DNA of 64,000 nucleotides from DATCZB01 sp035513215 (GTDB lineage Bacteria; Pseudomonadota; Gammaproteobacteria; Steroidobacterales; Rariloculaceae), in NCBI GenBank assembly GCA_035513215.1, contig DATKCK010000078.1:37762-101761 (forward strand). The letters run 5' to 3'. Each line of letters starts with the position of its first letter. Positions within the stretch are counted from its first letter, which is position 1. The notes under the pieces were generated by a model. The model was not told where the DNA came from and did not search any database. It saw only the letters and a program-made list of their open reading frames with translations. Below are positions 1-8,595 of this stretch, piece after piece. A program made the translations under genes and the position numbers.

Positions 1-297
1 CACACGGTGCTGACGGCGCTGGCGCTGCGCTGGCAGTCGGATCGCGACGGCGTTGTTGCGAGCAGTGAAGTGAGGTTTCGCGCGACGACAGCGGCGGAGC
101 GCAAGGCGTATTGTCTCTCCGGGGAGCCGTTCGACAAGGCCGGCGCGTATGCGATTCAGGGTCTCGGTGCCCTGTTCGTCGAGCATCTGTCGGGCAGCCA
201 TTCGGCCGTGATGGGTTTGCCGCTCTGCGAGACGGCGCGATTGCTCGGCCGCTACGGCTTGCCGGCCTGGCTCGCGAGCGGGGCGGTGCCCGGATGA
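1..297 (+). CDS. maf: Maf-like nucleoside triphosphate pyrophosphatase, 3' part only
   Basis: The reading frame is already open at base 1, so only the last 98 residues of the protein are here and the start lies outside the window. The visible part carries the Maf C-terminal pattern: a GEPFDKAGAYAIQG segment, then a GSHSAVMGLPL segment. In Maf/YhdE proteins this region forms part of the nucleotide pocket. Family members hydrolyse non-canonical or methylated nucleoside triphosphates to the monophosphate and have been linked to septum control. The stop overlaps the start of rng as ATGA, which implies translational coupling. The maf-rng pairing is common in gammaproteobacteria. The subfamily (dTTP/UTP type or 7-methyl-GTP type) cannot be decided from this fragment. 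Confidence 0.9.
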   Translation, partial: HTVLTALALRWQSDRDGVVASSEVRFRATTAAERKAYCLSGEPFDKAGAYAIQGLGALFVEHLSGSHSAVMGLPLCETARLLGRYGLPAWLASGAVPG

Positions 298-1760
298 AAG
301 AGGAAATTCTGATTAACGTCACGCCGCGCGAAAGCAGGGCTGCTTTGGTCGAGAACGGCGTGCTCCAGGAGGTCCTCGTCGAGCGCGCGAGCCGGCGCGG
401 GCTGATCAGCAATATCTACAAAGGGCGCGTCTCGCGCGTGTTGCCCGGCATGCAGGCGGCTTTCGTCGACGTCAGTCTCGATCGCACGGCCTTTCTGCAT
501 GCGTCCGACATCGCGCGCAACCCGGATGAGGATGCTCCCGACCGCGATCCGGGGCCGAACATCCGGGATTTCGTGCAGGCCGGCGACGAGCTCCTCGTGC
601 AGGTGCTGAAGGATCCGATCGGAACCAAAGGCGCGCGACTGACGACCTATATATCGATTCCGTCGCGCTTCGTCGTCATGCTGCCGAATTCGACCAGCAT
701 CGGCGTATCGGTCCGGATCGAGGACGAAGCGGAGCGCGAGCGTCTGCGCGCGCTCGTGGAACGCTGTATCGGCGAGTCGAAGCCGGCGGGTTACATCATT
801 CGCACGGCAGCCGAAGGGGCGAGCCTCGAGGCCTTGCGCGCCGACATCATGTTCCTCCAGAGGCTCTGGGAGTCGATCTCGAACGCGGCCCCATCGACCC
901 GGCCGGGGCAGCTCGTGCACGAGGATCTGCCGCTTCCGCTGCGGGTCCTGCGCGACCTGCTCAGTCCCGAGATCGAGCGCGTGCGCATCGATTCCGGCCC
1001 CTGGTTCGAGCGCATGCGCGACTTCGCCGCGCAGTTCATCCCTCAGATGGCGCCGATGATCGAGCTCTACGAAGGCCCGCGGCCGATATTCGACTTGTAC
1101 GGGATCGACGATGAGATCGGGAGGGCATTGCACCCCAAGGTACCGCTCAAATCGGGCGGCTATCTGGTATTCGATCAGACCGAGGCGATGACGACGATAG
1201 ACGTCAACACCGGTGCCTACGTCGGCCATCGCAATCTCGAGGAGACGATCTTTCGCACGAATCTCGAGGCCGCGGTCGCCATCGCGCGACAGCTCAGGCT
1301 GCGGAATCTCGGAGGTATCATCATCATCGATTTCATTGATATGCAGGAAGAGGACCATCGCAACCAGGTCTTACAGGCATTGAGCGGGCGCCTGGCCTAC
1401 GATCATGCGAAGACCCAGATCATGGACGTATCGCCGCTGGGGCTGGTCGAGATGACGCGCAAGCGAAACCGCGAGAGTCTCGAGCGCCTGTTGTGCCAGC
1501 CATGTCCGAGCTGCGATGGGCGGGGCTTCGTCAAGACAGCCGAGACGGTCTGCTATGAAGTCTTCCGGGAGATCATTCGACAGCATCGGCAGTTCGATCT
1601 TCAGGAGCTGCTCGTTCTGGCGCGGCCCGAGGTCATAGAGCGGCTTCTCGACGAGGAGTCGGCAAGCGTTGCCGAGCTCGAGGAGCTGACCGGCTCGCCG
1701 ATCAGGCTGCAAAGCGAGAGCATGTATTCGCCGGACCAGTTCGATGTCGTCTTGATGTAG
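294..1760 (+). CDS. rng: Ribonuclease G
   Basis: Encodes 488 residues, the normal length for RNase G, an endoribonuclease that matures the 16S rRNA 5' end and takes part in mRNA decay. An S1 RNA-binding domain occupies about residues 36-120. The catalytic core follows, with the acidic metal-binding segments TTIDVNTGAYVG and IIIIDFIDM. The zinc-link motif CPSCDGRG (Cys404 and Cys407) needed for dimer formation is intact. The long C-terminal scaffold of RNase E is absent, which separates this protein from Rne. The ATG at 294 overlaps the maf stop; a longer frame reaching back to 111 exists but would run through maf, so it was not used. A 12-base gap separates it from the yhdP-like gene. Confidence 0.96.
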   Translation: MKEEILINVTPRESRAALVENGVLQEVLVERASRRGLISNIYKGRVSRVLPGMQAAFVDVSLDRTAFLHASDIARNPDEDAPDRDPGPNIRDFVQAGDELLVQVLKDPIGTKGARLTTYISIPSRFVVMLPNSTSIGVSVRIEDEAERERLRALVERCIGESKPAGYIIRTAAEGASLEALRADIMFLQRLWESISNAAPSTRPGQLVHEDLPLPLRVLRDLLSPEIERVRIDSGPWFERMRDFAAQFIPQMAPMIELYEGPRPIFDLYGIDDEIGRALHPKVPLKSGGYLVFDQTEAMTTIDVNTGAYVGHRNLEETIFRTNLEAAVAIARQLRLRNLGGIIIIDFIDMQEEDHRNQVLQALSGRLAYDHAKTQIMDVSPLGLVEMTRKRNRESLERLLCQPCPSCDGRGFVKTAETVCYEVFREIIRQHRQFDLQELLVLARPEVIERLLDEESASVAELEELTGSPIRLQSESMYSPDQFDVVLM

Positions 1761-1772
1761 ATCGCGCCGAAG

Positions 1773-4700
1773 ATGAGCAGCAAACGGAACCGAAGCCGAC
1801 CCCTGCGCCGATTGAGCAAGATCCTCGTCGTGTCGCTCGGCGGCGTCGCCATTCTGCTGGCCGTCGCACTCGGCGTGTTCCGCTTGCTCGTGGCGCAGAT
1901 TCCGGAATATCAGACCGAGCTCAAGGAGTGGGTTGCCGAGGAGCTCGGGCTTGCCGTCGACTTTGCCGAGATCGACGCCCGTCTGGGGCTCGCGGGTCCG
2001 GAGCTGACCTTGCGCGCCGCGAGCCTCGGCGGAGAGGTTTTCCGGGCCGACGAGGCGAGAATCACGCTCGACCCGGTCACGCTCGTCATCGCGCGGCGCA
2101 TCGAGATCTCGCGACTGACGCTGGACGGCGTGCGCCTGACCGTCGAGCGGGATCTGGCAGGGACGGTTCGGGTCGGCGACTTTGCGCTGACGCCCGGCGC
2201 CGACGGCATGGTCGCCTCGATTCCGCAGTCGGTCGAAGTCGCAATCCGAGACAGCGAGCTGACCTATGTCGACGCGGGACGCGGGAGATCCTGGCGATTC
2301 GACGACGTCGATGTCGTGATCGGGAGCGCGGACGGCAATTACACCGGCCGCGCGACGCTGCGCCCGAGCGCGAGCCTCGCCGATCGCATCGAGCTCGGTT
2401 TCGAAGCGCGCCGCGACTCGGTCGGCGGCGACCGCGCCCGACTGATTCTGCGAATCGATGCTGACGGGCTCGATCTGGCGGAGTTCGCCGCGTTCGCTCC
2501 GGTCGACCCGGTCTGGCCGGTCAGCGGCCGCGGCATCGCCGATGCCGAGATCGAATGGACCGGCGAACGGCTGACGCGGCTCCGAGTCGGAATCGACGTC
2601 GACGAGGTGCGGATCGGGGCCGAGGGCAGCGAGCCGTACGAGCGCATCGGTCTCGAAGTGGATTGGCGCCGCGCTACGGCCGGGTGGCAGCTTACGCTCG
2701 ACGACATCGCGGTGAGCCGCAACGGGAGATCGTGGGGCCCGTCCGGATCGGCGGCTTTCTCGATCGAGTCGGACGAGGCCGGCATGCGCGCCGCGAGCCT
2801 CGTCGCGAGCTTCGCTCGCCTTCAGGACCTCGAGCCTTTCATCAGCGCGTTTCCCGAGACACAGCTCGCCGAGCAATGGGCCTTGTTCGAGCCTTCGGGT
2901 GAGATCCGCGACGTCGATTTTTCGATCCGGCGCCGGAACTCGAGCTTCGATTACGAGCTCGACGCGTCGTTCGATCGAATCGCCGTGCGCCAGGTCGGCC
3001 CGACGCCGGGCATCGATGGGATCTCTGGCCGCGTCGAGGCCAGCGAGGACAGTGGCACGATCGAGTTTCGCACTGAGGCCTTTAGCCTCGACTGGCCCAT
3101 GCTGTTCGGCCGCTCCGTCGACGGTGAATCGCTGACCGGCGCCGTCGTCTGGCGGCAGGGCCGTAACATCGTCCAGATTCTCAGCGTCGACCTCGGCGTC
3201 GGCGTCCTGGGGCGTGACGCCCGAGCGAGCTTCGATCTCAAGCTGCCGAGCGACGGGAGCTCGCCGACGCTCGATCTCGAGGCCGAGCTCGACCGCGTCA
3301 TGCTTGTCGACGCGAAGCGCTATCTGCCGACCGAGATCGTTCCCGTGCCCGTCGTCGACTGGCTCGATAGCGCCGTCGTCGGCGGTAGCGCGCGCGATAT
3401 CGAGCTCACGTTCTTCGGTCCGGTCCGATCGTTTCCGTTCGACGCCGGGAGCGGCCAGTTTCGGATCGCCGCGGCGGTCGAGAACGTGACGCTCGACTAT
3501 ATGCGCGGCTGGCCCCGCGGAGAGGCGATCGACGGGCAGGTCGAGTTCGTCAACGCCGGATTCTCGGCCACCGCGTCGGGCGAGGCGCTCGGCAACCGAA
3601 CCGAGGATCTCGCCGTCCGCATACCCGATATGCGCGACCCGATGCTCGAGCTCGAGTTCGTGGCCGACGGCGCGCTCGAGGACGTGGTCGCGTACCTGCG
3701 GTCTGTGTCGCTGATCGCCGAGCGCCTCGGGCCGGCTCTTCAGCGCATCGAGCCCAGTGGCGGGTCGGGCTCGCTGCGCGCGCGGCTCGATCTGCCGCTC
3801 GAGGCGCCGTCCGCCTTCGACGTCGAGGCGGCGCTTACGATCGCGGATGGGGCGCTGGCAGTGCGCGGCTTGAGGCCCGGGATCTCGGAGATCCGCGGCG
3901 TGCTGAACGCGACCAGAGACCGGGTCGCGGCTTCCGGCATCGAGGGCGTCTTTCTCGGCGGGCCGATCACGGCGACGCTATCGCCGAGCGCTGAGCCGGG
4001 CTACCGGGCCGAGCTCGCTGTCGACGGGGAGACGTCGTTCGACTCGCTGACCGAGGCATTCGGCCTGGAGCCTATCGAGCTCGTCGAAGGTCAGGCGTTG
4101 TGGCGCGGCCGATTGCTGCTGCCGGCGCTCGACCCACTCGCGACGACGCCGACACGCATCACGGTCCAGTCGAATCTGGCCGGCGTCGCGCTCAGGTTGC
4201 CGGAGCCGCTTGCCAAGGCGCCCGGCGAGCCGACCAATCTCGCTCTCGCTTTTCAGTTTCAGTCCGGCGATCGCCTCGAGGTGACGGGAAATCTCGGCGC
4301 GACGCGGCGCTTCACGCTCGGGTTCGACGTTGACGGGGACATGCTCGACTTCACGCGCGGTGCCATCATGTTCGGTGGCGACGAGCCGAGACTGCCGGTT
4401 CAGGCAGGCCTGCTCGTCGGCGGCCGGATCGAGGCCGTCGACCTCGATCCGTGGCTCGCGCTGGGCAGAGACACCGGCATGGGCCGCGCGGCGCCGCTCT
4501 TTCTCGGCGCGGACGTCGAGATCGCGGGCCTGCGCGCCTTCGGTCAGCAGCTCGGGGCCACGGCGCTGCGGGTCGAGCGCGGCACCGACGACTGGCAGAT
4601 CGACATCGGCAGCGAGGCGATCGCGGGCGAGATCGTCATTCCGCGCGACGCGAGCCTCGGCCGCCCCGTGCTCGCCGCAATGAGCAGGATCTATCTTGCG

Positions 4701-5615
4701 CCGGGGCGCGAAGGCGGGATGACCGGCATCGACCCCGAGCGCCTGCCCGGGCTCAGATTCGAAGCCGCCGAGTTCGGCTTCGGCAACCGCGAGCTCGGCC
4801 GCGTCAGCGCGACGGTGGAGCGTGTGCCGGGCGGGCTTGCCGTGACGGAATTTCACAGCGCCACGGAGAATTTCCAGATCGAGATCACCGGCGGCTGGCT
4901 CCGGCAGGGGCGCGGCACGCGGACGACGATCGACGCCGAGATCCGCTCGACCGATGTCGCGGCGGCGCTCGCCGAGCTCGGTCTTGATCCGGTCGTCGAG
5001 GGCGAGACCGCATCGGTTTCGGCGAGCGTCTGGTGGGACTCGGCGCCGACCGCGGCCTGGCTCGATCACCTGAACGGCAACGTCAGCCTCTTCGTCGAAA
5101 CGGGGACTTTGCGCGAGGTCGATCCCGGGGCCGGCCGCGTGCTCGGTCTAATGAGCATCGCGGCCTTGCCGCGGCGCCTGCTGCTCGATTTCCGCGACGT
5201 GTTCGAGGAGGGCTTCGCTTTCGACGAGATCGGAGGCAGCTTCAGGATCATCGACGGCAACGCCTACACCAACGACCTCAAGTTCACGGGTCCGGCAGCC
5301 GAGATCGGCGTCGTCGGCCGAACGGGGCTGCGCGATCGCGATTATCGCCAGCAGCTCGTTGTCGCGCCCGAGCCGAGCAGACTGCTGCCGACGGTCGGCG
5401 GCCTGCTCGGCGGCGCGGGCGTGGGCGCCGCGCTTCTGATATTCACGCGTCTCTTCAAGGAGCCTCTGAAGGGCATCGGCCGCGCTTCCTATTGCCTGTC
5501 GGGAAGCTGGGAAAACCCGACCGTCGAGCGCATCGAGGACAATGAGCCGGCCGAAGCCGAGCGCTGCGCGGAGCTCGCGGACGAGATGATGCCGGTTCCC
5601 GTTTCCCGTCAATGA
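1773..5615 (+). CDS. yhdP: YhdP-family AsmA-like envelope protein (TIGR02099 type)
   Basis: A 1280-residue protein with one N-terminal membrane anchor (about residues 15-40, rich in Val, Leu and Ala) followed by a very long periplasmic beta-rich region. Length, anchor, the repeated AsmA-like strands and a C-terminal part ending in a glycine-rich LLGGAGVGAALLIFTRLFK segment fit YhdP/DUF3971 proteins. Members of this group (YhdP, TamB, YdbH) form bridge-like structures that carry phospholipid from inner to outer membrane. The position downstream of rng and upstream of a nitrilase and tldD is the conserved gammaproteobacterial order (established knowledge), which supports YhdP over TamB. The start is ATG at 1773 and the stop overlaps the next gene as ATGA. 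Confidence 0.9.
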   Translation: MSSKRNRSRPLRRLSKILVVSLGGVAILLAVALGVFRLLVAQIPEYQTELKEWVAEELGLAVDFAEIDARLGLAGPELTLRAASLGGEVFRADEARITLDPVTLVIARRIEISRLTLDGVRLTVERDLAGTVRVGDFALTPGADGMVASIPQSVEVAIRDSELTYVDAGRGRSWRFDDVDVVIGSADGNYTGRATLRPSASLADRIELGFEARRDSVGGDRARLILRIDADGLDLAEFAAFAPVDPVWPVSGRGIADAEIEWTGERLTRLRVGIDVDEVRIGAEGSEPYERIGLEVDWRRATAGWQLTLDDIAVSRNGRSWGPSGSAAFSIESDEAGMRAASLVASFARLQDLEPFISAFPETQLAEQWALFEPSGEIRDVDFSIRRRNSSFDYELDASFDRIAVRQVGPTPGIDGISGRVEASEDSGTIEFRTEAFSLDWPMLFGRSVDGESLTGAVVWRQGRNIVQILSVDLGVGVLGRDARASFDLKLPSDGSSPTLDLEAELDRVMLVDAKRYLPTEIVPVPVVDWLDSAVVGGSARDIELTFFGPVRSFPFDAGSGQFRIAAAVENVTLDYMRGWPRGEAIDGQVEFVNAGFSATASGEALGNRTEDLAVRIPDMRDPMLELEFVADGALEDVVAYLRSVSLIAERLGPALQRIEPSGGSGSLRARLDLPLEAPSAFDVEAALTIADGALAVRGLRPGISEIRGVLNATRDRVAASGIEGVFLGGPITATLSPSAEPGYRAELAVDGETSFDSLTEAFGLEPIELVEGQALWRGRLLLPALDPLATTPTRITVQSNLAGVALRLPEPLAKAPGEPTNLALAFQFQSGDRLEVTGNLGATRRFTLGFDVDGDMLDFTRGAIMFGGDEPRLPVQAGLLVGGRIEAVDLDPWLALGRDTGMGRAAPLFLGADVEIAGLRAFGQQLGATALRVERGTDDWQIDIGSEAIAGEIVIPRDASLGRPVLAAMSRIYLAPGREGGMTGIDPERLPGLRFEAAEFGFGNRELGRVSATVERVPGGLAVTEFHSATENFQIEITGGWLRQGRGTRTTIDAEIRSTDVAAALAELGLDPVVEGETASVSASVWWDSAPTAAWLDHLNGNVSLFVETGTLREVDPGAGRVLGLMSIAALPRRLLLDFRDVFEEGFAFDEIGGSFRIIDGNAYTNDLKFTGPAAEIGVVGRTGLRDRDYRQQLVVAPEPSRLLPTVGGLLGGAGVGAALLIFTRLFKEPLKGIGRASYCLSGSWENPTVERIEDNEPAEAERCAELADEMMPVPVSRQ

Positions 5616-6442
5616 CTGAGCGCGGCCGTTTCCGCGTCTCGGCGGCGCAGATGACGAGCGGCACGGACGTCGCGCGCAATCTTGCGGAGGCCGGACGCCT
5701 GATCGCGTCAGCGGCCTCGGCGGGGTCGGCTCTCGTCGTTCTGCCGGAAAACTTCTCCTTCATGGGCCCGAGCGACGCCGAGCGCGTCGCGGTCGCGGAA
5801 GCGGAGGGTGACGGACCCGCGCAGGCATTCGCGGCCGAGGCGGCGCGAAAGCACGGCATCTGGCTCGTCGCGGGCACGATCCCGATCCGAGCCGGCGACC
5901 GCCGTGTTTTGTCGCGCTCGCTGCTGTTCACACCGGATGGAACCGTCGCCGCGAGCTACGACAAGATCCACCTGTTCGATGTCGACCTGCCGAGGGCCGA
6001 AGGCGAAAGCTATCGTGAGTCCGAGACGACGCGTGCCGGTGCGCGTGTCGTCAGCGCGGTCACCGATCTCGGCCGCATCGCCATGACCGTCTGCTACGAC
6101 ATCCGTTTTCCTGCGCTGTTCGCCCGGCTCGCCGCCATCGGCATGGACGTTCTCGTCGTGCCGGCGGCTTTCACCGTGCCGACCGGCCGCGTGCACTGGT
6201 TGCCATTGCTCAAATGCCGGGCCATAGAGTCACTGACCTATGTCGTGGCCAGCGGGCAATGCGGCGAGCATCCGGGCGGTCGCCGGACCTATGGGCACTC
6301 GATGGTGATCGGACCCTGGGGCGACGTGCTCGCCGAATGCCCGAGCGGGCCTGGCATTGCGCAGGCAGAAGTCGATATGATCGAGCTCGAACGTCTGCGC
6401 CGGCAGTTTCCGGTGCTTAACCACCGCCGCGATCTCGAGTGA
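5612..6442 (+). CDS. Carbon-nitrogen hydrolase, Nit2/deaminated-glutathione amidase type
   Basis: A 276-residue nitrilase-superfamily amidase. The Glu-Lys-Cys triad is readable: Glu46 in VLPENFSF, Lys118 in YDKIHLFDVD and Cys161 in TVCYDIRFP. The CYDIRFP context and the location between yhdP and tldD match the NitB/YbeM group, whose likely substrate is deaminated glutathione (omega-amidase-like repair). That substrate is inferred from family and context; other omega-amidases cannot be excluded. The start overlaps the stop of yhdP and the stop overlaps the GTG of tldD, so it sits inside a tightly coupled cluster. Confidence 0.9.
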   Translation: MTERGRFRVSAAQMTSGTDVARNLAEAGRLIASAASAGSALVVLPENFSFMGPSDAERVAVAEAEGDGPAQAFAAEAARKHGIWLVAGTIPIRAGDRRVLSRSLLFTPDGTVAASYDKIHLFDVDLPRAEGESYRESETTRAGARVVSAVTDLGRIAMTVCYDIRFPALFARLAAIGMDVLVVPAAFTVPTGRVHWLPLLKCRAIESLTYVVASGQCGEHPGGRRTYGHSMVIGPWGDVLAECPSGPGIAQAEVDMIELERLRRQFPVLNHRRDLE

Positions 6443-7902
6443 CTGCCCAAATCTCAGCTGCCGAAACGAGCCTGGACCAGGTCAAGCAACTGATGCTCGT
6501 ACCGACCGGAGTCGGCTTCGAGGATCTCGAGCGGGCGATGGGACGGCTCATGAGTCGCAAGCTCGACTATGCCGATCTTTATTGCCAGGCGACGCGCTAC
6601 GAGACCTGGACCGTCGAGGACGGCATCGTTCGCGAAGGCATCTTCAGCCTGGACCAGGGCGTCGGCGTCCGCGCGATCAGCGGCGAGAAGACGGGGTTCG
6701 CCTATGCCGATCAGCTCGATCTCGAGTCGCTGACGGACGCCGTAACGGCGGCGCGCAGCATCGCTCATTCCGCCGGCGCCACTCGCTACCGGCTCGGCAG
6801 AGGCTCGCCGACGCCGCCGCTATATCCGGCCGTCGACCCCTTGCCGACGCGCAGCGACGAGGACAAGGTGGCGTTGCTCGCGCGGCTCGATCGCGAGGCG
6901 AGGGCACTCGATCGCCGCGTCGTCGAGGTTATCGCGAGTCTCCAGGCGCTCCATGACGTCGTTCTGATCGTGGCTTCGGACGGCACGCTGGCTGCCGATA
7001 TCAGGCCGCTGGTTCGCCTCAACGTTTCGGTCATTCTCGAAGACGGCGGTCGTCGCGAGCAGGGCTATGCCGGTGCCGGCGGACGAGGAAATCTCGAGCT
7101 CGTCATGGACAGCGAAGCGAGCCTCGGCATCGCGGCCGAAGCCGTGCGCCAGGCTCAGGTCAACCTCGAGGCGATCCCGGCGCCGGCCGGCAACATGACC
7201 GTCGTGCTCGGCTGCGGCTGGCCCGGCGTGCTGCTGCACGAGGCCATCGGTCACGGCCTCGAAGGCGACTTCAACCGAAAAAAGACCTCGGCGTTCTCCG
7301 GCCGCCTCGGCGAGAGGGTGGCGAGCGAGCAGTGCACGGTGGTCGACGACGGGACGCTGCCGGGCCGGCGGGGCTCGCTGACGGTCGATGACGAGGGCAC
7401 GCCCTCGCAGTGCACGACGCTGATCGAGAACGGCATCCTGCGCGCCTACATGCAGGACAAGCATAACGCCAGGCTCATGGGCACTTCGAGCACGGGCAAC
7501 GCCCGCCGCGAGTCCTACGCGCACGCGCCGATGCCGCGCATGACGAACACTTACATGCTGCCCGGCCAATACGATCCGAACGAGATCCTCGCGTCCGTCG
7601 AGCGCGGGATCTACGCGCCGAATTTCGGAGGAGGTCAGGTTGACATAACTTCCGGCAAGTTCGTATTTTCGATCAGCGAGGGTTACCTGATCGAGAAGGG
7701 AAAGAAAACGAGCCCGGTCAAAGGCGCCATGCTGATCGGCAGCGGTCCGGAAGTGTTGACGCGCGTATCAATGGTCGGGAACGATCTCGAGCTCGACACC
7801 GGTATCGGCATTTGCGGCAAGGACGGTCAGTCCGTTCCCGTCGGCGTCGGCCAGCCGACGCTGCGAGTCGACGGTCTGACCGTGGGCGGCACACAGGCCT
7901 GA
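6439..7902 (+). CDS. tldD: Metalloprotease TldD
   Basis: A 487-residue catalytic subunit of the TldD/TldE (PmbA) heterodimeric protease, which trims peptides such as microcin B17 and affects CcdA stability in E. coli. The zinc motif HExxxH is present as HEAIGHG (His267, Glu268, His272). Further conserved stretches are the GRRGSLTVDDEG region, the NARRESYAHAPMPRMTNT segment and a C-terminal GKDGQSVPVGVGQPTL segment. The start is GTG at 6439, overlapping the previous stop as GTGA. Its partner pmbA lies 3.7 kb downstream on the same strand and not in the same operon, so equal subunit supply must come from separate promoters. Confidence 0.96.
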   Translation: MTAQISAAETSLDQVKQLMLVPTGVGFEDLERAMGRLMSRKLDYADLYCQATRYETWTVEDGIVREGIFSLDQGVGVRAISGEKTGFAYADQLDLESLTDAVTAARSIAHSAGATRYRLGRGSPTPPLYPAVDPLPTRSDEDKVALLARLDREARALDRRVVEVIASLQALHDVVLIVASDGTLAADIRPLVRLNVSVILEDGGRREQGYAGAGGRGNLELVMDSEASLGIAAEAVRQAQVNLEAIPAPAGNMTVVLGCGWPGVLLHEAIGHGLEGDFNRKKTSAFSGRLGERVASEQCTVVDDGTLPGRRGSLTVDDEGTPSQCTTLIENGILRAYMQDKHNARLMGTSSTGNARRESYAHAPMPRMTNTYMLPGQYDPNEILASVERGIYAPNFGGGQVDITSGKFVFSISEGYLIEKGKKTSPVKGAMLIGSGPEVLTRVSMVGNDLELDTGIGICGKDGQSVPVGVGQPTLRVDGLTVGGTQA

Positions 7903-7985
7903 CATCGCGCGGCTCGGCATCTCGCCGCGAGTTCCTGTGAATCCGATCACTGCCCCCTGCGGGTCGCGGTGCTAGGCTCGCAGGC

Positions 7986-8168
7986 ATGAAAACCTTCGAC
8001 GACACCTACGCCGATCAGGATTTTCAACGGCAGCTCGCACAGGCTCGCACCGAATGGATGGCCGGCGTGCCGCGTGCCGAGCAGCCGGATCTCAATGTCG
8101 AAGGTCTCCGCGGCTCTCTGTTCGCGCGGCTCGTCAGCGCGCTTTGCGGGCAGCGCAAGGCGAACTGA
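7986..8168 (+). CDS. Small hypothetical protein (60 aa)
   Basis: An ATG-initiated frame of 60 codons between tldD and two other tiny frames. The product has an acidic, aromatic N-terminus (MKTFDDTYADQDFQRQL), a central helix-like stretch and a basic C-terminus. No domain is recognised. It is free-standing, does not overlap tldD, and the frame following it on the same strand begins 14 bases after its stop, which favours a real small operon. No strong ribosome binding site is visible upstream. It could be a chance frame, given the GC-rich sequence. Confidence 0.45.
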   Translation: MKTFDDTYADQDFQRQLAQARTEWMAGVPRAEQPDLNVEGLRGSLFARLVSALCGQRKAN

Positions 8169-8182
8169 AGCCGAAGCGAGCG

Positions 8183-8359
8183 ATGGCGAGAAAACCGGCC
8201 GATCCCGACGCGGAGTCGAAGCAAGAACGGCAGGACGAAGATACGGCCCTGCTGAGTCTGAGTCGAACGGATCGCAGAAAGCTCAACATGGATGCATGGG
8301 AGCCATCCTTGCTCCGGAAGCTCTTGACGGCGCAAAATCGGCTCAGGAAACGCGACTGA
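8183..8359 (+). CDS. Small charged hypothetical protein (58 aa)
   Basis: A short frame starting at ATG 8183 whose product is almost entirely charged or polar (MARKPADPDAESKQERQDED at the N-terminus, LLRKLLTAQNRLRKRD at the end). No family is recognised. The same frame stays open upstream to 8054, but that part overlaps the preceding small gene, so the ATG at 8183 is the simpler start. It ends 10 bases before the next small membrane protein gene. Coding potential is uncertain. Confidence 0.4.
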   Translation: MARKPADPDAESKQERQDEDTALLSLSRTDRRKLNMDAWEPSLLRKLLTAQNRLRKRD

Positions 8360-8369
8360 GCCAGGACCG

Positions 8370-8588
8370 ATGTGGCTGCCCAGGATTCTCTACGAGTCGA
8401 TCCCGTTCCTGTTTATTGGTCTCGGCGCCGTCGGGATGGGCGCGGCATTCTACGTCGATTCCTGGTACTGGTCGGAGATTCTTGCCGCGGACGGCCTGAT
8501 CGCGCTCGTCGTCGGCCTCGTGTTGCTGCTACGCCGCAAAGGCTACCGCTCGAGCCGCAGCCGCATCGACTTCGACCGAACGAGCTGA
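8370..8588 (+). CDS. Small membrane protein, two predicted TM helices (72 aa)
   Basis: The product has two clear hydrophobic helices: about residues 10-28 (IPFLFIGLGAVGMGAAFYV) and 38-55 (LAADGLIALVVGLVLLLRR). It ends in an arginine-rich cytoplasmic tail, consistent with an inner-membrane hairpin. An AGGA element lies just before the ATG. It is the best supported of the three small frames here because hydrophobic segments of this regularity are unlikely by chance. Function unknown. It ends 7 bases from the convergent ATPase-FHA gene. Confidence 0.6.
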   Translation: MWLPRILYESIPFLFIGLGAVGMGAAFYVDSWYWSEILAADGLIALVVGLVLLLRRKGYRSSRSRIDFDRTS

Positions 8589-8595
8589 ACCGCCG

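Noticed and set aside
8074..8499. A 141-codon plus-strand frame overlapping the small genes after tldD
   Set aside because: It crosses the small membrane protein gene in another frame and has low-complexity arginine/serine composition.
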